From contig CAJUOA010000005.1 of the NCBI GenBank assembly GCA_910587785.1, positions 1 to 64,000 on the forward strand: a stretch of DNA of 64,000 bases, written 5' to 3'. The first letter of the stretch is position 1. The number at the start of each line of letters is the position of its first letter. Positions 54,719-63,988 of the stretch are shown here, in pieces. Below the pieces are notes generated by a model. That model was not told where the DNA came from. It searched no databases and was given only the letters and a program-made list of their open reading frames with translations. The translations under genes and the position numbers were made by a program. This DNA comes from an uncultured Oscillospiraceae bacterium. GTDB taxonomy: Bacteria; Bacillota; Clostridia; Oscillospirales; Oscillospiraceae.

Positions 54719-56674
54719 ATGGAACGATACATAGGAAAGATGCTGGACAACCGCTATGAGATCCTGGAGGTCATCGGCACCGGGGGCATGGCGGTGGTGT
54801 TCAAGGCCAAGTGCCACCGGCTCAACCGTCTGGTCGCCATCAAGATGCTCAAAAAAGACCTCAGCGAGGACGCGGAGTTCCGCCGCCGGTTCCACGACGA
54901 GTCCCAGGCCGTCGCCATGCTCAGCCACCCCAACATCATGGCCGTCTACGACGTCAGCCGGGGGGGCGACATGGACTATATCGTCATGGAGCTCATCGAC
55001 GGCATCACCCTCAAGCAGTATATGGAGCGCCGGGGCAAGCTCAACTGGCCCGAGGCGCTGCACTTCATCACCCAGATCATGAAGGGCCTGGGCCACGCCC
55101 ACAGCCGGGGCATCGTCCACCGGGACATCAAGCCCCAGAACATCATGGTCTTACGGGACGGCACGGTGAAGGTGACGGATTTCGGCATCGCGTGCCTGAC
55201 CAACGGCCCCGGCAACACCAGCGAGGCCATCGGCTCGGTCCACTACATCTCCCCCGAGCAGGCCAAGGGGGAGCACACCGACAACCGCAGCGACATCTAC
55301 TCCGCCGGCGTGGTGCTCTACGAGATGCTCACCAGCCGCCTGCCCTTCGAGGGGGACAGCCCCATGGCCGTGGCCATCCAGCACTTCAACGCCGTGCCCC
55401 TGAGCCCCCGGGAGATCGCCCCGGACATCCCCGAGGCCCTGAAGCAGATCTGCGTGAAGGCCATGGCCCCGGACCGCTCCCGGCGGTACAACACGGCGGA
55501 GGAGATGCTCTCCGACCTGGAGGCCTTCCGCAAGGACCCCAGCGTCAGCTTTGACTATTCCGTGGAGGACCTGCGGGGCTCCGGCGGGGAGGACGAGCCC
55601 ACCCAGCCCATGCTCAACGCCGGCGCGGCCCGGAAGAACCAGGTCCGCTACACCCCTGTGGAGGAGGACGATATGGACGATTACGACGAGCGCCCCAGGA
55701 GCAACTGGTGGAAGGTGCTGATATTGATCGTGCTCATCGGCGGCACGGGCTACTTCGGCGTCACCCGGCTCTATGAGAGCATCATGGCGAGCTTCACCAT
55801 CACCGAGGCCCTGGAGTACCCGGTGCCCAGCGTGGTGGGGTTCACGGTGGAGGACGCGGAGAAGCTGGAGGGCGTCTCGGGCATCTTCGAGATCGTGGAG
55901 ACCGACACCCGGGAGTACGACAGCACCGTGCCCGAGGGGGCCATCATCCGGCAGGACCCGGACGCGGAGAGCATGAAGAAAAAGACCGCGAGCGGCTCCC
56001 TCATCCCCATCACCGTGGTGGTCAGCCGGGGCGCCCGCTCCGGGGCCATGCCCAACCTCGTCGGCGAGGAGGGCCGCAGCGCCCAGCTCCGCCTGGACCA
56101 GAACAAGGACCTCAAGGCCCTGGGGCTGAAGATCGAGATGGGGGAGAGCGGCTATGACGACGAGGTCCCGGCGGGCAGCGTCATCCGCACCGACCCCGCC
56201 GCCGGCACCCAGCTCAAGGAGGGGGACACGGTGACGCTGTACCTGAGCCTGGGGCCGGAGCTGTCGGTGATGGTCCCCTGCCTGGGGCAGAGCCGGGCGT
56301 GGGTGGAGGAGCAGATGGCCATTTTGCAGGTGACGCCGGAGTTCACCGAGGTGGAGGGCTCCGCCGCCGCGGGCACGGTCCTCTCCCAGAGCGTGGAGGC
56401 CAACACGGAGATCCCCCACGGCAGCACCGTCACCTTCACCGTCAGCGACGGCAATAAGGAGCTCCAGCGCACCGTCACCTTCACCGTCCCCGAGGGGGAC
56501 GGCAAGCAGCGGGTGGAAATCTACCTCGGCACCGCCCTCAGCTACGGCGAGGACCACCCGGCGGGCTACGTCATCGAGCACACCATCGCCGCCAGGCCCG
56601 GGGACTACCAGCTGCGCATCTTTGTCGACGGCATCCTGCGCCGGGACGAGACGCTGACCTTTGCCGATGAGTAG
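54719..56674 (+). CDS. prkC: PASTA-domain serine/threonine kinase, PrkC/Stk
   Basis: Membrane kinase sensing muropeptides and lipid II. 651 residues: kinase domain ~10-265 (glycine loop GTGGMAVVFKA, VAIKML, HRDIKPQN, DFGIA, SPEQAKGE), juxtamembrane region, one helix (VLILIVLIGGTGYFG, ~330-348), then PASTA repeats (starting near EALEYPVPSVVG, AMPNLVGEEGRSA and SVMVPCLGQSRA) and a C-terminal beta domain. Start placed at ATG 54719 with AAAGGA 9 bases upstream; an in-frame TTG 6 bases earlier is less likely. rsgA overlaps its end. Confidence 0.96.
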   Translation: MERYIGKMLDNRYEILEVIGTGGMAVVFKAKCHRLNRLVAIKMLKKDLSEDAEFRRRFHDESQAVAMLSHPNIMAVYDVSRGGDMDYIVMELIDGITLKQYMERRGKLNWPEALHFITQIMKGLGHAHSRGIVHRDIKPQNIMVLRDGTVKVTDFGIACLTNGPGNTSEAIGSVHYISPEQAKGEHTDNRSDIYSAGVVLYEMLTSRLPFEGDSPMAVAIQHFNAVPLSPREIAPDIPEALKQICVKAMAPDRSRRYNTAEEMLSDLEAFRKDPSVSFDYSVEDLRGSGGEDEPTQPMLNAGAARKNQVRYTPVEEDDMDDYDERPRSNWWKVLILIVLIGGTGYFGVTRLYESIMASFTITEALEYPVPSVVGFTVEDAEKLEGVSGIFEIVETDTREYDSTVPEGAIIRQDPDAESMKKKTASGSLIPITVVVSRGARSGAMPNLVGEEGRSAQLRLDQNKDLKALGLKIEMGESGYDDEVPAGSVIRTDPAAGTQLKEGDTVTLYLSLGPELSVMVPCLGQSRAWVEEQMAILQVTPEFTEVEGSAAAGTVLSQSVEANTEIPHGSTVTFTVSDGNKELQRTVTFTVPEGDGKQRVEIYLGTALSYGEDHPAGYVIEHTIAARPGDYQLRIFVDGILRRDETLTFADE

Positions 56675-57551
56675 GGGCAGGGTCCGCAAGGCCCTCAGCG
56701 GCTTCTACTACGTGGACGTGGACGGCAGGGAGATCACCTGCCGGGCCCGGGGAAAGTTCCGGCAGGAGGGCAAAAGCCCCCTGGTGGGGGACTGGGTGGA
56801 GGTCCTGGAGGATGAGCGGGGGCAGGGCACGGTCTGGGAGATCGAGCCCCGGCGGAACGCCTTCCAGCGCCCGGCGGCGGCCAACGTGGACCAGCTGGTG
56901 GTGGTCTCCAGCGCCGCCCTCCCGGTGACGGACCCCTTCCTCATCGACCGGGTGGCGGCCATCGCGGCACTGAAGGGGTGCGCGGTGGCGGTGTGCGTCA
57001 ACAAGTGCGACCTGGAGCGGGGGGAGGACCTGGCGGACATCTACCGCGCCGCCGGGTTCCCCGTGGTCTGCACCAGCGCGGAGACCGGGGAGGGCATCGA
57101 GGACTTCAAGGCCCTCCTGGCGGGGAAGCTCTCCGCCCTCACGGGCAACTCCGGGGTGGGCAAGTCCAGCCTCCTCAACGCCGCGGAGCCGGGGTTCAGC
57201 CTGCGGGCGGCGGCCATCAGCGAGCGCCTGGGCCGGGGGAAGCACACCACCCGGCATGTGGAGCTCTTCCGCCTGACGAACGGCGGGGAGGTCATCGACA
57301 CCCCCGGCTTCGCCTCCTTCGACGCCCGGGAGATGGACCTGGAGCTGAAGGAGCGGCTTCCGGAGGCGTTCGTGGAGTTCCGGCAGTATCTGGGGCGGTG
57401 CCGCTTTGCGGACTGCTCCCACACCAGGGAGAAGGGCTGCGCGGTGCTGGAGGCGGTCCGGGCGGGGAAGATCCCCCAGAGCCGCCATAAGAGCTATCTG
57501 CGGCTCTATCAGGAGCTCAAGGACCTCAGGGCGTGGAATGTCCGGTCCTGA
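56667..57551 (+). CDS. rsgA: Ribosome small-subunit GTPase RsgA
   Basis: Circularly permuted GTPase that aids 30S maturation. 294 residues: OB fold, then NKCD (G4), TSAETGEG (G5), TGNSGVGKSSLLN (G1), DTPGFASF (G3), and a Zn motif CRFADCSHTREKGC. Start ATG at 56667 overlaps the kinase stop by 8 bases. Follows prpC-prkC as in most Firmicutes; terminated by a hairpin at 57571. Confidence 0.97.
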   Translation: MSRGRVRKALSGFYYVDVDGREITCRARGKFRQEGKSPLVGDWVEVLEDERGQGTVWEIEPRRNAFQRPAAANVDQLVVVSSAALPVTDPFLIDRVAAIAALKGCAVAVCVNKCDLERGEDLADIYRAAGFPVVCTSAETGEGIEDFKALLAGKLSALTGNSGVGKSSLLNAAEPGFSLRAAAISERLGRGKHTTRHVELFRLTNGGEVIDTPGFASFDAREMDLELKERLPEAFVEFRQYLGRCRFADCSHTREKGCAVLEAVRAGKIPQSRHKSYLRLYQELKDLRAWNVRS

Positions 57552-57570
57552 GGCGGGGCGTGACGCGACA

Positions 57571-57600
57571 AAAAGAGGCCGGGGGGCCTCTTTTTGTTTT
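57571..57600 (+). terminator. Terminator after rsgA
   Basis: Stem AAAGAGGCC with GGCCTCTTT, then TTTGTTTT. It closes the long plus-strand housekeeping operon. Confidence 0.85.
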
Positions 57601-57673
57601 GCGTTTTGCAGGGAGGGCGTCCGGCGCACGGCCCCCGGGGGAAACGCGCGCAAACATCTTTCCGCCCAAAGGA

Positions 57674-57702
57674 TTGACAAAAAAACGGTAGATGCCTATA
57701 AT
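57674..57702 (+). promoter_or_regulatory. Perfect-consensus promoter
   Basis: TTGACA (57674-57679), 17-base spacer, TATAAT (57697-57702): both boxes exact. It drives the small gene at 57755. Confidence 0.85.
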
Positions 57703-57754
57703 AAGAGTAAAAAACGCCTCCCGGAGGACGGGAGGGGAGGAGAGGTGACGGTCC

Positions 57755-58024
57755 ATGTATCAGATCATCCGCATCACCGGCCGGGACGGCACAGCCAAGG
57801 CGGACCCGGAGGCCCGGGAGCACCTGGGGTGCATCGGCGAGGCGAAGATGGAGGAAAACTGCGTGCTCTTCCACTGCCGCTACGACCGCCGGGGGGACCC
57901 CTGCGACCGCTACATCCGCACCAGCCTGGTGCAGAGCTGGAAGAAGGACCGGGAGACCGGCCGCATCGTGGTGGAGACCATGAACAGCGTCTACCACCTG
58001 GACCCCATCAAGATGAACGGATAA
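57755..58024 (+). CDS. Hypothetical 89-residue protein with consensus promoter
   Basis: I do not recognise a family. It opens YQIIRITGRDGTAKADPEAR, carries four Cys or His-rich spots (HLGCIGEAKMEENCVLFHC, GDPCDRYIR) and ends VVETMNSVYHLDPIKMNG, beta-rich and soluble. Codon use matches the neighbours. A gene with perfect -35 and -10 boxes and an AGGAGAGG ribosome site is likely strongly expressed. It stands alone and ends in a strong hairpin. Confidence 0.7.
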   Translation: MYQIIRITGRDGTAKADPEAREHLGCIGEAKMEENCVLFHCRYDRRGDPCDRYIRTSLVQSWKKDRETGRIVVETMNSVYHLDPIKMNG

Positions 58025-58028
58025 GCCC

Positions 58029-58055
58029 GCCGCCCCGCCGGGGCGGCGGGGCGGC
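58029..58055. terminator. Terminator-like hairpin between the small gene and the SLH gene
   Basis: 11-bp perfect GC stem, GCCGCCCCGCC (58029-58039) with GGCGGGGCGGC (58045-58055), 5-base loop, between convergent genes. No T-tract. Confidence 0.6.
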
Positions 58056-58061
58056 GTTCCC

Positions 58062-59111
58062 TCACGCCAGCACGTACCGGGTGACGCCGAAGAGGCGGGC
58101 CAGGCGGAGCTTGGCGGCCTGACTCTCGCCGCTCTGATACCAGAGGGTGGCGGTCTGGGCGTCGTTGGGGCGGTAGATGCAGTAGGCGCTCTCGTAGCGG
58201 CTGTCGTAGTAGGTGCTCACGTCCTCGCTGGTGAGGATGCGCCGCACCTCCCCGGCGGAGACGGCGGCGGTGCTGACGACGCGCCCGCCTGCCACCAGGG
58301 TCCGCACGCCCCCGGCGGTGAGCTGGAGGACCGTCTTCTCCGGGTCCGCGCCGCTGTTTTTCGCGTTCCGAAGGGCCCGGTAGAGCTCGGCGATGGGCTC
58401 CAGGGGCGTGGCGGGGGCGGCGGCGTCCAGGTCCGACATGGGCGTGGACACGGAGACCACCCGGCTGTTCCCGGCGCTCTGGACCTGCCGGGAGGCGGCG
58501 TGGAGCTTGTCGTAGACCCGCACCAGCACGGCGGCGGCCTGCTCCCGGGCGGCGCTGGAGCCGGGGTCGAATCTGCCGTTCCCGGTGCCGCCCACGATGC
58601 CCAGGTCATAGGCCAGGGTGATATACCCCGGGCTGACGCTGACGTCGGTAAAGGGGCATTCCTCCGCCCCCAGGGTCACGGCCAGGGAGGTGTACCCCAA
58701 AGAGCGCACCAGCATCACGGCCATCTCCTCCCGGGTGATGGGCTCCTCGGGGCGGAAGCGGCCCTGCTGGAGGCGGAAGGCGTCGTGGGCGAAGGCGGTC
58801 TCCACGGCGGAGAAGTACCAGGCGCCTGCGGGCACGTCGGAGAAGGCGGGGGACTGGGGCCGTTCCGCCTCCCAGCCGAAAAGGCGCACCAGGGCGGTGA
58901 CGAAGGCGGCGCGGGTGATGGGCTCCCCCAGGCCGAAGCGGCCCCCGCCCACGCCCTGGAAGAGCCCCAGCTCCCCGGCGCGGCGGACGCTCTGAGCGGC
59001 CCAGTGGTCCCTGGGCACGTCGCTGTACCCCCCCGCGGCGAGAGCCGGGGAGGCTGACCCTGTGAGCAGGGTCAGGGCGAGAAAAAGGGACAATATTCGT
59101 GCTTTCATCAT
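58062..59111 (-). CDS. Secreted SLH-domain surface protein
   Basis: 349 residues with a signal peptide (KARILSLFLALTLLTGSASPALAA) and three S-layer homology repeats: YSDVPRDHWAAQSVRRAGEL, FSDVPAGAWYFSAVETAFAH, and FTDVSVSPGYITLAYDLGIV, each with its ITR(E/A)-type following segment (ITRAAFV, ITREEMA, AAREQAA). SLH repeats bind pyruvylated cell-wall polymer. The last ~150 residues form a soluble domain of unknown role. Convergent with the small gene, divergent from recJ. Confidence 0.92.
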   Translation of the reverse strand: MMKARILSLFLALTLLTGSASPALAAGGYSDVPRDHWAAQSVRRAGELGLFQGVGGGRFGLGEPITRAAFVTALVRLFGWEAERPQSPAFSDVPAGAWYFSAVETAFAHDAFRLQQGRFRPEEPITREEMAVMLVRSLGYTSLAVTLGAEECPFTDVSVSPGYITLAYDLGIVGGTGNGRFDPGSSAAREQAAAVLVRVYDKLHAASRQVQSAGNSRVVSVSTPMSDLDAAAPATPLEPIAELYRALRNAKNSGADPEKTVLQLTAGGVRTLVAGGRVVSTAAVSAGEVRRILTSEDVSTYYDSRYESAYCIYRPNDAQTATLWYQSGESQAAKLRLARLFGVTRYVLA

Positions 59112-59321
59112 GTTTTACCTCGTTTCAAGAATGGGACAGGGCCTATTCTAACAGATTTTTGCCCGTTCGTCAAATGGGGGATGGGGGCGGCGTTTGGATG
59201 ACGGTTCCGCGGGTGCGCCGGACGCTTCGCGGCGGTGCGGGCGGGTGCGGGGAACCGGACCGCCGCGAACCGGGAATGTGCCGCATCCCTCCATTTTTTT
59301 GAAAAAACCCCCAAAAAAATC

Positions 59322-59350
59322 TTTACCTTTTCCGCCAATTTTGCTATAAT
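59322..59350 (+). promoter_or_regulatory. Promoter of recJ-rel
   Basis: TTTACC (59322-59327), 17-base spacer, TATAAT (59345-59350). A GAGGGGAGGAAG ribosome site follows before the start at 59407. Confidence 0.75.
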
Positions 59351-59406
59351 CAAAGAGTTATTCTGCCCGGACCGCGCCCGGCGGCCGGGAGAGGGGAGGA
59401 AGAAGC

Positions 59407-61497
59407 GTGAAATACACCCAGTGGAACGCGGCGGCGTTTGACCAGGCGGCGGCGGAGCGGCTCCACGCGGCGGGCCACCCCCGCCTGCTCTCCGCCGTGA
59501 TGGCCGCCCGGGGCGTGGAGGCGCCCGGCGAGGCCGGGGCCCTCCTGGTCCGGGAGCGGCATTTGCAGAACTCCCCCTTCCTCATGAAGGATATGGACAA
59601 GGCGGTCCGGCGCATCCGTCTGGCCCTGGAGCGGGGGGAGCGCATGGCCGTCTTCGGCGACTACGACGTGGACGGCATCACCTCCACCGTCCTCCTGGTC
59701 CACTACCTGCGCTCCCAGGGGGCGGACTGCATCAAGCACATCCCCCGCCGCATCGAGGACGGCTACGGCCTGGGGCGGGACGCCCTGCGGGCCCTCCGGG
59801 ACCAGGGCGTGACCCTGGTGGTCACCGTCGACTGCGGCATCACCGGCGTGGAGGAGGCCCGCTTCGCGAGGGAGATCGGCCTGGACCTCGTCATCACCGA
59901 CCACCACGAGTGCAAGGAGGTATTGCCGGAGGCGGTGGCCGTGGTGGACCCCCGCCGGAGCGACTGTCCCTACCCCTTCAAGCACCTGGCCGGGGTGGGC
60001 GTGGCACTCAAGCTGGTCCTGGCCCTGGGGGAGCCCCAGGCGGAGGCCCTCTTCCAGCGCTACAGCGCCCTGGCCGCCATCGGCACGGTGGCGGACGTGA
60101 TGCTCATGACCGGGGAGAACCGCACCATCGTCAGCCGGGGGCTGGAGGCGGTGGGGGAGACCCCGTTTCTGGGCCTCCGGGCCCTCCTGCGGGAGACGGG
60201 CCTGCCGGAGACGGGCCTGACCTCCACCCAGATCGGCTTCGTCCTGGCCCCCCGGATCAACGCCGCCGGGCGCATGGGGGAGGCGGAGCTGGCGGCGGAC
60301 CTCCTCCTCACAAACGACCCCGCCCGGGCCGAGGACATGGCCCGGGAGATGTGCGCCCTCAACCGGGAACGGCAGGCCGTGGAGCAGGAAATTTACGCCC
60401 AGGCCGTCGAGCAGATCGAGGGCCTCCCCGCCGCCGGGCGAAACGCTCTGGTCCTCTCCAGCGCGGTCTGGCATCAGGGGGTGGTGGGCATCGTGGCCAG
60501 CCGCCTCAGCGAGAGATACTCCTGCCCCAGCTTCATGATCCACCTCCAGGGCGGGGTGGGCAAGGGCTCCTGCCGGAGCTACGGGGGCTTCAACCTCTTC
60601 GCCGCCCTGGAGCGCTGCGCCGACCTGCTGCTGGACTTCGGCGGGCACGAGCTGGCGGCGGGCTTCAACATCCGGGAGGAGCTCATCCCCGCCTTCCGGG
60701 AGCGGGTGAACCTGTGCGTCGAGGAGTACTGCGGCGGGAAAAAGCCGGTGAGCGCCCTGGACGTGGACGTGGTCCTCTCCGGGGCCGGGGCCCTCACGCT
60801 GGACGAGGTGGAGGCCCTGGGACGCCTGGAGCCCTACGGCGCGGGCAACGGACGCCCGGTCTTCGCCCTCATGGGCGTCCGGGTGGAGGCCATGCAGAAC
60901 GTGGGGCAGAACCGGCACCTGAAGCTCCGCCTGGCCGCGCCGGAGGGGACGCTGGACGCCATCTTCTTCTCCGCCACGGCGTCGGAGTACGGCGTCTCCC
61001 CCGGGATGCTGGTGGACGCGGCCTTCAACCTCCAGATCAACGAGTTCCGGTCCGTGAGCACCGTCCAGCTCCAGATCATCGACCTGCGCCCCGCCCAGGG
61101 CTTCACCCCCCGGGAGCGGCGGGACCTGGACCTGGTGGACCGCCTCATCGCCGGGGCGGAGGTCTCCCGGGAGGAGGCGGAGCGGATGCTCCCGGAGCGG
61201 GGACAGTTCGCCGCCCTGTGGCGGGCCGCCGTCCGCCTGGAGCGGGAGGGGGGCCCAGCCGCCTCCAGGGCCGTCACCCTGCGCCGCCTCATGGGGGCGG
61301 TGGAGGGGGACGAGCCCTTCCTGCGCGCGGCGGTGGGGCTGGAGGTCTTCGCCGAGCGGGGCCTTATCACCCTGGGCAGCCGGGAGGATATGATGATACT
61401 GCACCCCGTGCCCGGCCGCCGGGCGGACCTGGAGCAGAGCTTCTATATGCGGGAGCTGCGCCGGGCGCTGGGGGAAGAAGAGAAGGGAGGCCGCTGA
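59407..61497 (+). CDS. recJ: Single-stranded-DNA-specific 5'-3' exonuclease RecJ
   Basis: 696 residues. DHH-family nuclease of recombination and mismatch repair: AVFGDYDVDGITSTVLLVHYL, DCGITGVEEA, ITDHHECKE (DHH), PYPFKHLAGVGVALKL, then DHHA1 region (SSAVWHQGVVGIVASRL and FGGHELAAGF) and a C-terminal OB/extra domain. Start GTG at 59407. Four bases before rel, the usual clostridial recJ-rel order. Confidence 0.96.
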   Translation: MKYTQWNAAAFDQAAAERLHAAGHPRLLSAVMAARGVEAPGEAGALLVRERHLQNSPFLMKDMDKAVRRIRLALERGERMAVFGDYDVDGITSTVLLVHYLRSQGADCIKHIPRRIEDGYGLGRDALRALRDQGVTLVVTVDCGITGVEEARFAREIGLDLVITDHHECKEVLPEAVAVVDPRRSDCPYPFKHLAGVGVALKLVLALGEPQAEALFQRYSALAAIGTVADVMLMTGENRTIVSRGLEAVGETPFLGLRALLRETGLPETGLTSTQIGFVLAPRINAAGRMGEAELAADLLLTNDPARAEDMAREMCALNRERQAVEQEIYAQAVEQIEGLPAAGRNALVLSSAVWHQGVVGIVASRLSERYSCPSFMIHLQGGVGKGSCRSYGGFNLFAALERCADLLLDFGGHELAAGFNIREELIPAFRERVNLCVEEYCGGKKPVSALDVDVVLSGAGALTLDEVEALGRLEPYGAGNGRPVFALMGVRVEAMQNVGQNRHLKLRLAAPEGTLDAIFFSATASEYGVSPGMLVDAAFNLQINEFRSVSTVQLQIIDLRPAQGFTPRERRDLDLVDRLIAGAEVSREEAERMLPERGQFAALWRAAVRLEREGGPAASRAVTLRRLMGAVEGDEPFLRAAVGLEVFAERGLITLGSREDMMILHPVPGRRADLEQSFYMRELRRALGEEEKGGR

Positions 61498-61501
61498 TAG
61501 T

Positions 61502-63712
61502 ATGGTCACGGTCGAAGAGCGCTACGAGCATCTGGAAAAGACGATCCGGGGGTACAACATCTCCGCGGACCTCTCCCAGATCCGCGCCGCCTATGAATAC
61601 GCGAGGGAGCACCACGGCGAGCAGATGCGCCGGGACGGCACCCCCTTTATCACCCACCCCATCAACGTGGCCCAGATCGTAGCGGAGATGCGCCTGGACA
61701 GCGAGTCCATCATCGCCGCCCTCCTCCACGACTGCATCGAGGACACGGACACCACCTACGAGGACGTGGCCAAGATCTTCGGCGTCACGGTGGCGGACAT
61801 CGTCGACGGGGTGACGAAGCTCACCCGGGTGAAGTATTCCACCATGGAAGAGGAGCAGATGGAGAACCTGCGCAAGATGCTCTTCGCCATGAGCCGGGAC
61901 ATCCGGGTGATCCTCATCAAGATCGCCGACCGGCTCCACAACATGCGCACCATGGAGTACCAGACCCCGGCCAAGCAGAAGAAGAAGGCCTTCGAGACCA
62001 TGGAGATCTACGCGCCCATCGCCCACCGGCTGGGCCTTGCGAAGATGAAGTGGGAGCTGGAGGACCTGTCTCTCAAGTACCTGGACCCGGTGGCCTACCG
62101 GGAGATCACCGAGCGGCTGGAGGCCGACAGCGCGGACCACAACCAGTTTTTGGGGGGCATCCAGAAGAAAATCCAGGCCAAGCTCACGGAGATGGAGGTG
62201 CCCAACGCCGTGGTCTACGGCCGGGTCAAGCACCCCTACAGCATCTACCGCAAGATGTACGCCCAGGAGAAGACCATGGAGGAGATCTACGACCTCTTCG
62301 CCCTGCGGGTGCTGGTGGACACGGTGGCGGACTGCTACAACGTCCTGGGGGCGGTCCACGACCTCTACAAGCCCATCCTGGGCCGGTTCAAGGACTACAT
62401 CGCCACCCCCAAGCCCAATATGTACCAGTCCCTCCACACCACCGTCATCGGCGACGAGGGCATCCCCTTCGAGGTCCAGATCCGGACCTACGACATGCAC
62501 GCCATCGCCGAGTACGGCGTGGCCGCCCACTGGAAGTACAAGCAGGGCATCCGCACCAACGGCGGGGAGGGGACCTACGAGTGGATCAGGAGGCTCCTGG
62601 AGAACCAGGAGGACGCGGACGCGGAGGAGTTCATCCACTCCCTGAAGGTGGACCTCTTCGCGGAGGAGGTCTTCGTCTTCACCCCCCGGGGAGACGTGGT
62701 GAACCTGCCCGCCGGGGCCACGCCCATCGACTTCGCCTACTCCATCCACTCCGCCATCGGCAACACCATGGTGGGGGCCAAGGTCAACGGACGCATGGTG
62801 GGCTACGACCATGTGCTCCACAACGGCGACGTGGTGGAGATCAACACCTCCAAGTCCGCCAAGGGCCCCAGCCGGGACTGGATGAACATCGCCAAGAGCA
62901 GCGAGGCGAGGAGCAAGATCCGGCAGTGGTTCAAGCGGGAGCGGCGGGAGGAGAACATCGCCCAGGGCCGCGCCTCCTTCGAGGCGGAGCTCAAGCACGC
63001 GGGGCTCACCATGAGCCAGGTTACCGCTGCCGACGCCCTGCCCGCTATTTTGAAGCGCCTGAGCTTCCAGACCCTCGACGAGCTCTACGCCGCCATCGGC
63101 TACGGGGGCTACACGGCGCTGAAGGCGGTCAACCGCATCCGCGACGAGCTCCAGCAGATGAGCCGGGCGGCGGCCATCGAGAAGGCCGCCCAGGCGGCGG
63201 AGGAGGCCAAGGCCGTCCAGACCGGCAAGCCCCCCGCGCCCCGCAGGAGCAAGAGCGAGAAGGGCATCATTGTCGAGGGCCTCTCCAACTGCCTGGTGAA
63301 GTTCTCCAAGTGCTGCACCCCGGTGCCGGGGGACGAGATCGTGGGGTTCATCACCCGGGGCTACGGGGTGAGCGTCCACCGCAGGGACTGCCCCAACGCC
63401 GCCCAGGACCGCCGCACCGGCGCCGACCAGGGCCGCTGGATCAAGGTCACCTGGAGCGACGACATCCGGGAGGCCTACTCCACCGCCCTGGAGGTGGTCT
63501 GCAAGGACCGGCCCAACCTGCTGGTGGACATTTCCACCGCCTTGAGCACCACGAAGGTCTCCATTACAGGGATGAACGTCCACGCTACGGCGGACGGGTT
63601 TGCCATCTTCCATGTGACCATCTCCGTCACCGACGCCAAGCAGTTAGATCAGGTCATGCGCAAGCTCCACGGCATCTCCAGCGTGATGAAGGTGAACCGT
63701 CCCGCGGGCTGA
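61502..63712 (+). CDS. relA: Bifunctional (p)ppGpp synthetase/hydrolase, RelA/SpoT type
   Basis: 736 residues with all long-RSH domains: HD hydrolase (FITHPINVAQIVAEM, ALLHDCIEDTDTTYEDV: HDxxED intact), synthetase (RVKHPYSIYRKM, DLFALRVLVDT, GRFKDYIATPKPNMYQSLHT), TGS (FVFTPRGDVVNLPAGATPIDFAY), helical and Zn-finger parts (KCCTPVPGDEIVGFI), and ACT (LLVDISTALSTTKVSI). Both activities appear intact, so it should make and degrade the alarmone. Last complete gene of the window. Confidence 0.97.
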   Translation: MVTVEERYEHLEKTIRGYNISADLSQIRAAYEYAREHHGEQMRRDGTPFITHPINVAQIVAEMRLDSESIIAALLHDCIEDTDTTYEDVAKIFGVTVADIVDGVTKLTRVKYSTMEEEQMENLRKMLFAMSRDIRVILIKIADRLHNMRTMEYQTPAKQKKKAFETMEIYAPIAHRLGLAKMKWELEDLSLKYLDPVAYREITERLEADSADHNQFLGGIQKKIQAKLTEMEVPNAVVYGRVKHPYSIYRKMYAQEKTMEEIYDLFALRVLVDTVADCYNVLGAVHDLYKPILGRFKDYIATPKPNMYQSLHTTVIGDEGIPFEVQIRTYDMHAIAEYGVAAHWKYKQGIRTNGGEGTYEWIRRLLENQEDADAEEFIHSLKVDLFAEEVFVFTPRGDVVNLPAGATPIDFAYSIHSAIGNTMVGAKVNGRMVGYDHVLHNGDVVEINTSKSAKGPSRDWMNIAKSSEARSKIRQWFKRERREENIAQGRASFEAELKHAGLTMSQVTAADALPAILKRLSFQTLDELYAAIGYGGYTALKAVNRIRDELQQMSRAAAIEKAAQAAEEAKAVQTGKPPAPRRSKSEKGIIVEGLSNCLVKFSKCCTPVPGDEIVGFITRGYGVSVHRRDCPNAAQDRRTGADQGRWIKVTWSDDIREAYSTALEVVCKDRPNLLVDISTALSTTKVSITGMNVHATADGFAIFHVTISVTDAKQLDQVMRKLHGISSVMKVNRPAG

Positions 63713-63717
63713 CGGGC

Positions 63718-63900
63718 GCGAAGCGCAGTCCTGCCGGACGGGCAAACGCGGGACTGGAGTGCTGTAATCGACCAGGTTTACAGCCCGGTACCGATAGACC
63801 GGAGCGAAGCGCAGTCCTGCCGGACGGGCAAATTCGGGACTGGAGTGCTGTAATTGACCAGGTTTACAGCCCGGTAACGATAAACCGGAGCGAAGCGCAG
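63718..63900. repeat. 86-bp tandem direct repeat (two units and a partial third)
   Basis: Unit 1 63718-63803 and unit 2 63804-63889 differ at a handful of positions; the third begins GCGAAGCGCAG at 63890 and is cut off at 63900. Located right after rel. No open frame or known motif. Confidence 0.9.
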
Positions 63901-63980
63901 GAAAAAAGTTTCGTCCACCTTTTCAAAGGTGGTGGGTCCAGGGCAAAGCCCTGGTGGGTTTGGGCAAAGCCCAACATCCA
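63901..63980. repeat. Hairpin-rich intergenic element
   Basis: Successive small hairpins: CCACCTTTTCAAAGGTGG, CCAGGGCAAAGCCCTGG, and TTGGGCAAAGCCCAA. The block resembles in style the two-hairpin elements elsewhere, preceded by an AAAAAAGTTTC stretch. Confidence 0.7.
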
Positions 63981-63988
63981 TTCGTAAA

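Noticed and set aside
61367..63613. 748-codon minus-strand frame
   Set aside because: Antisense shadow of the rel gene.
63718..63900. Possible CRISPR array
   Set aside because: Units are direct 86-bp repeats with no unique spacers.
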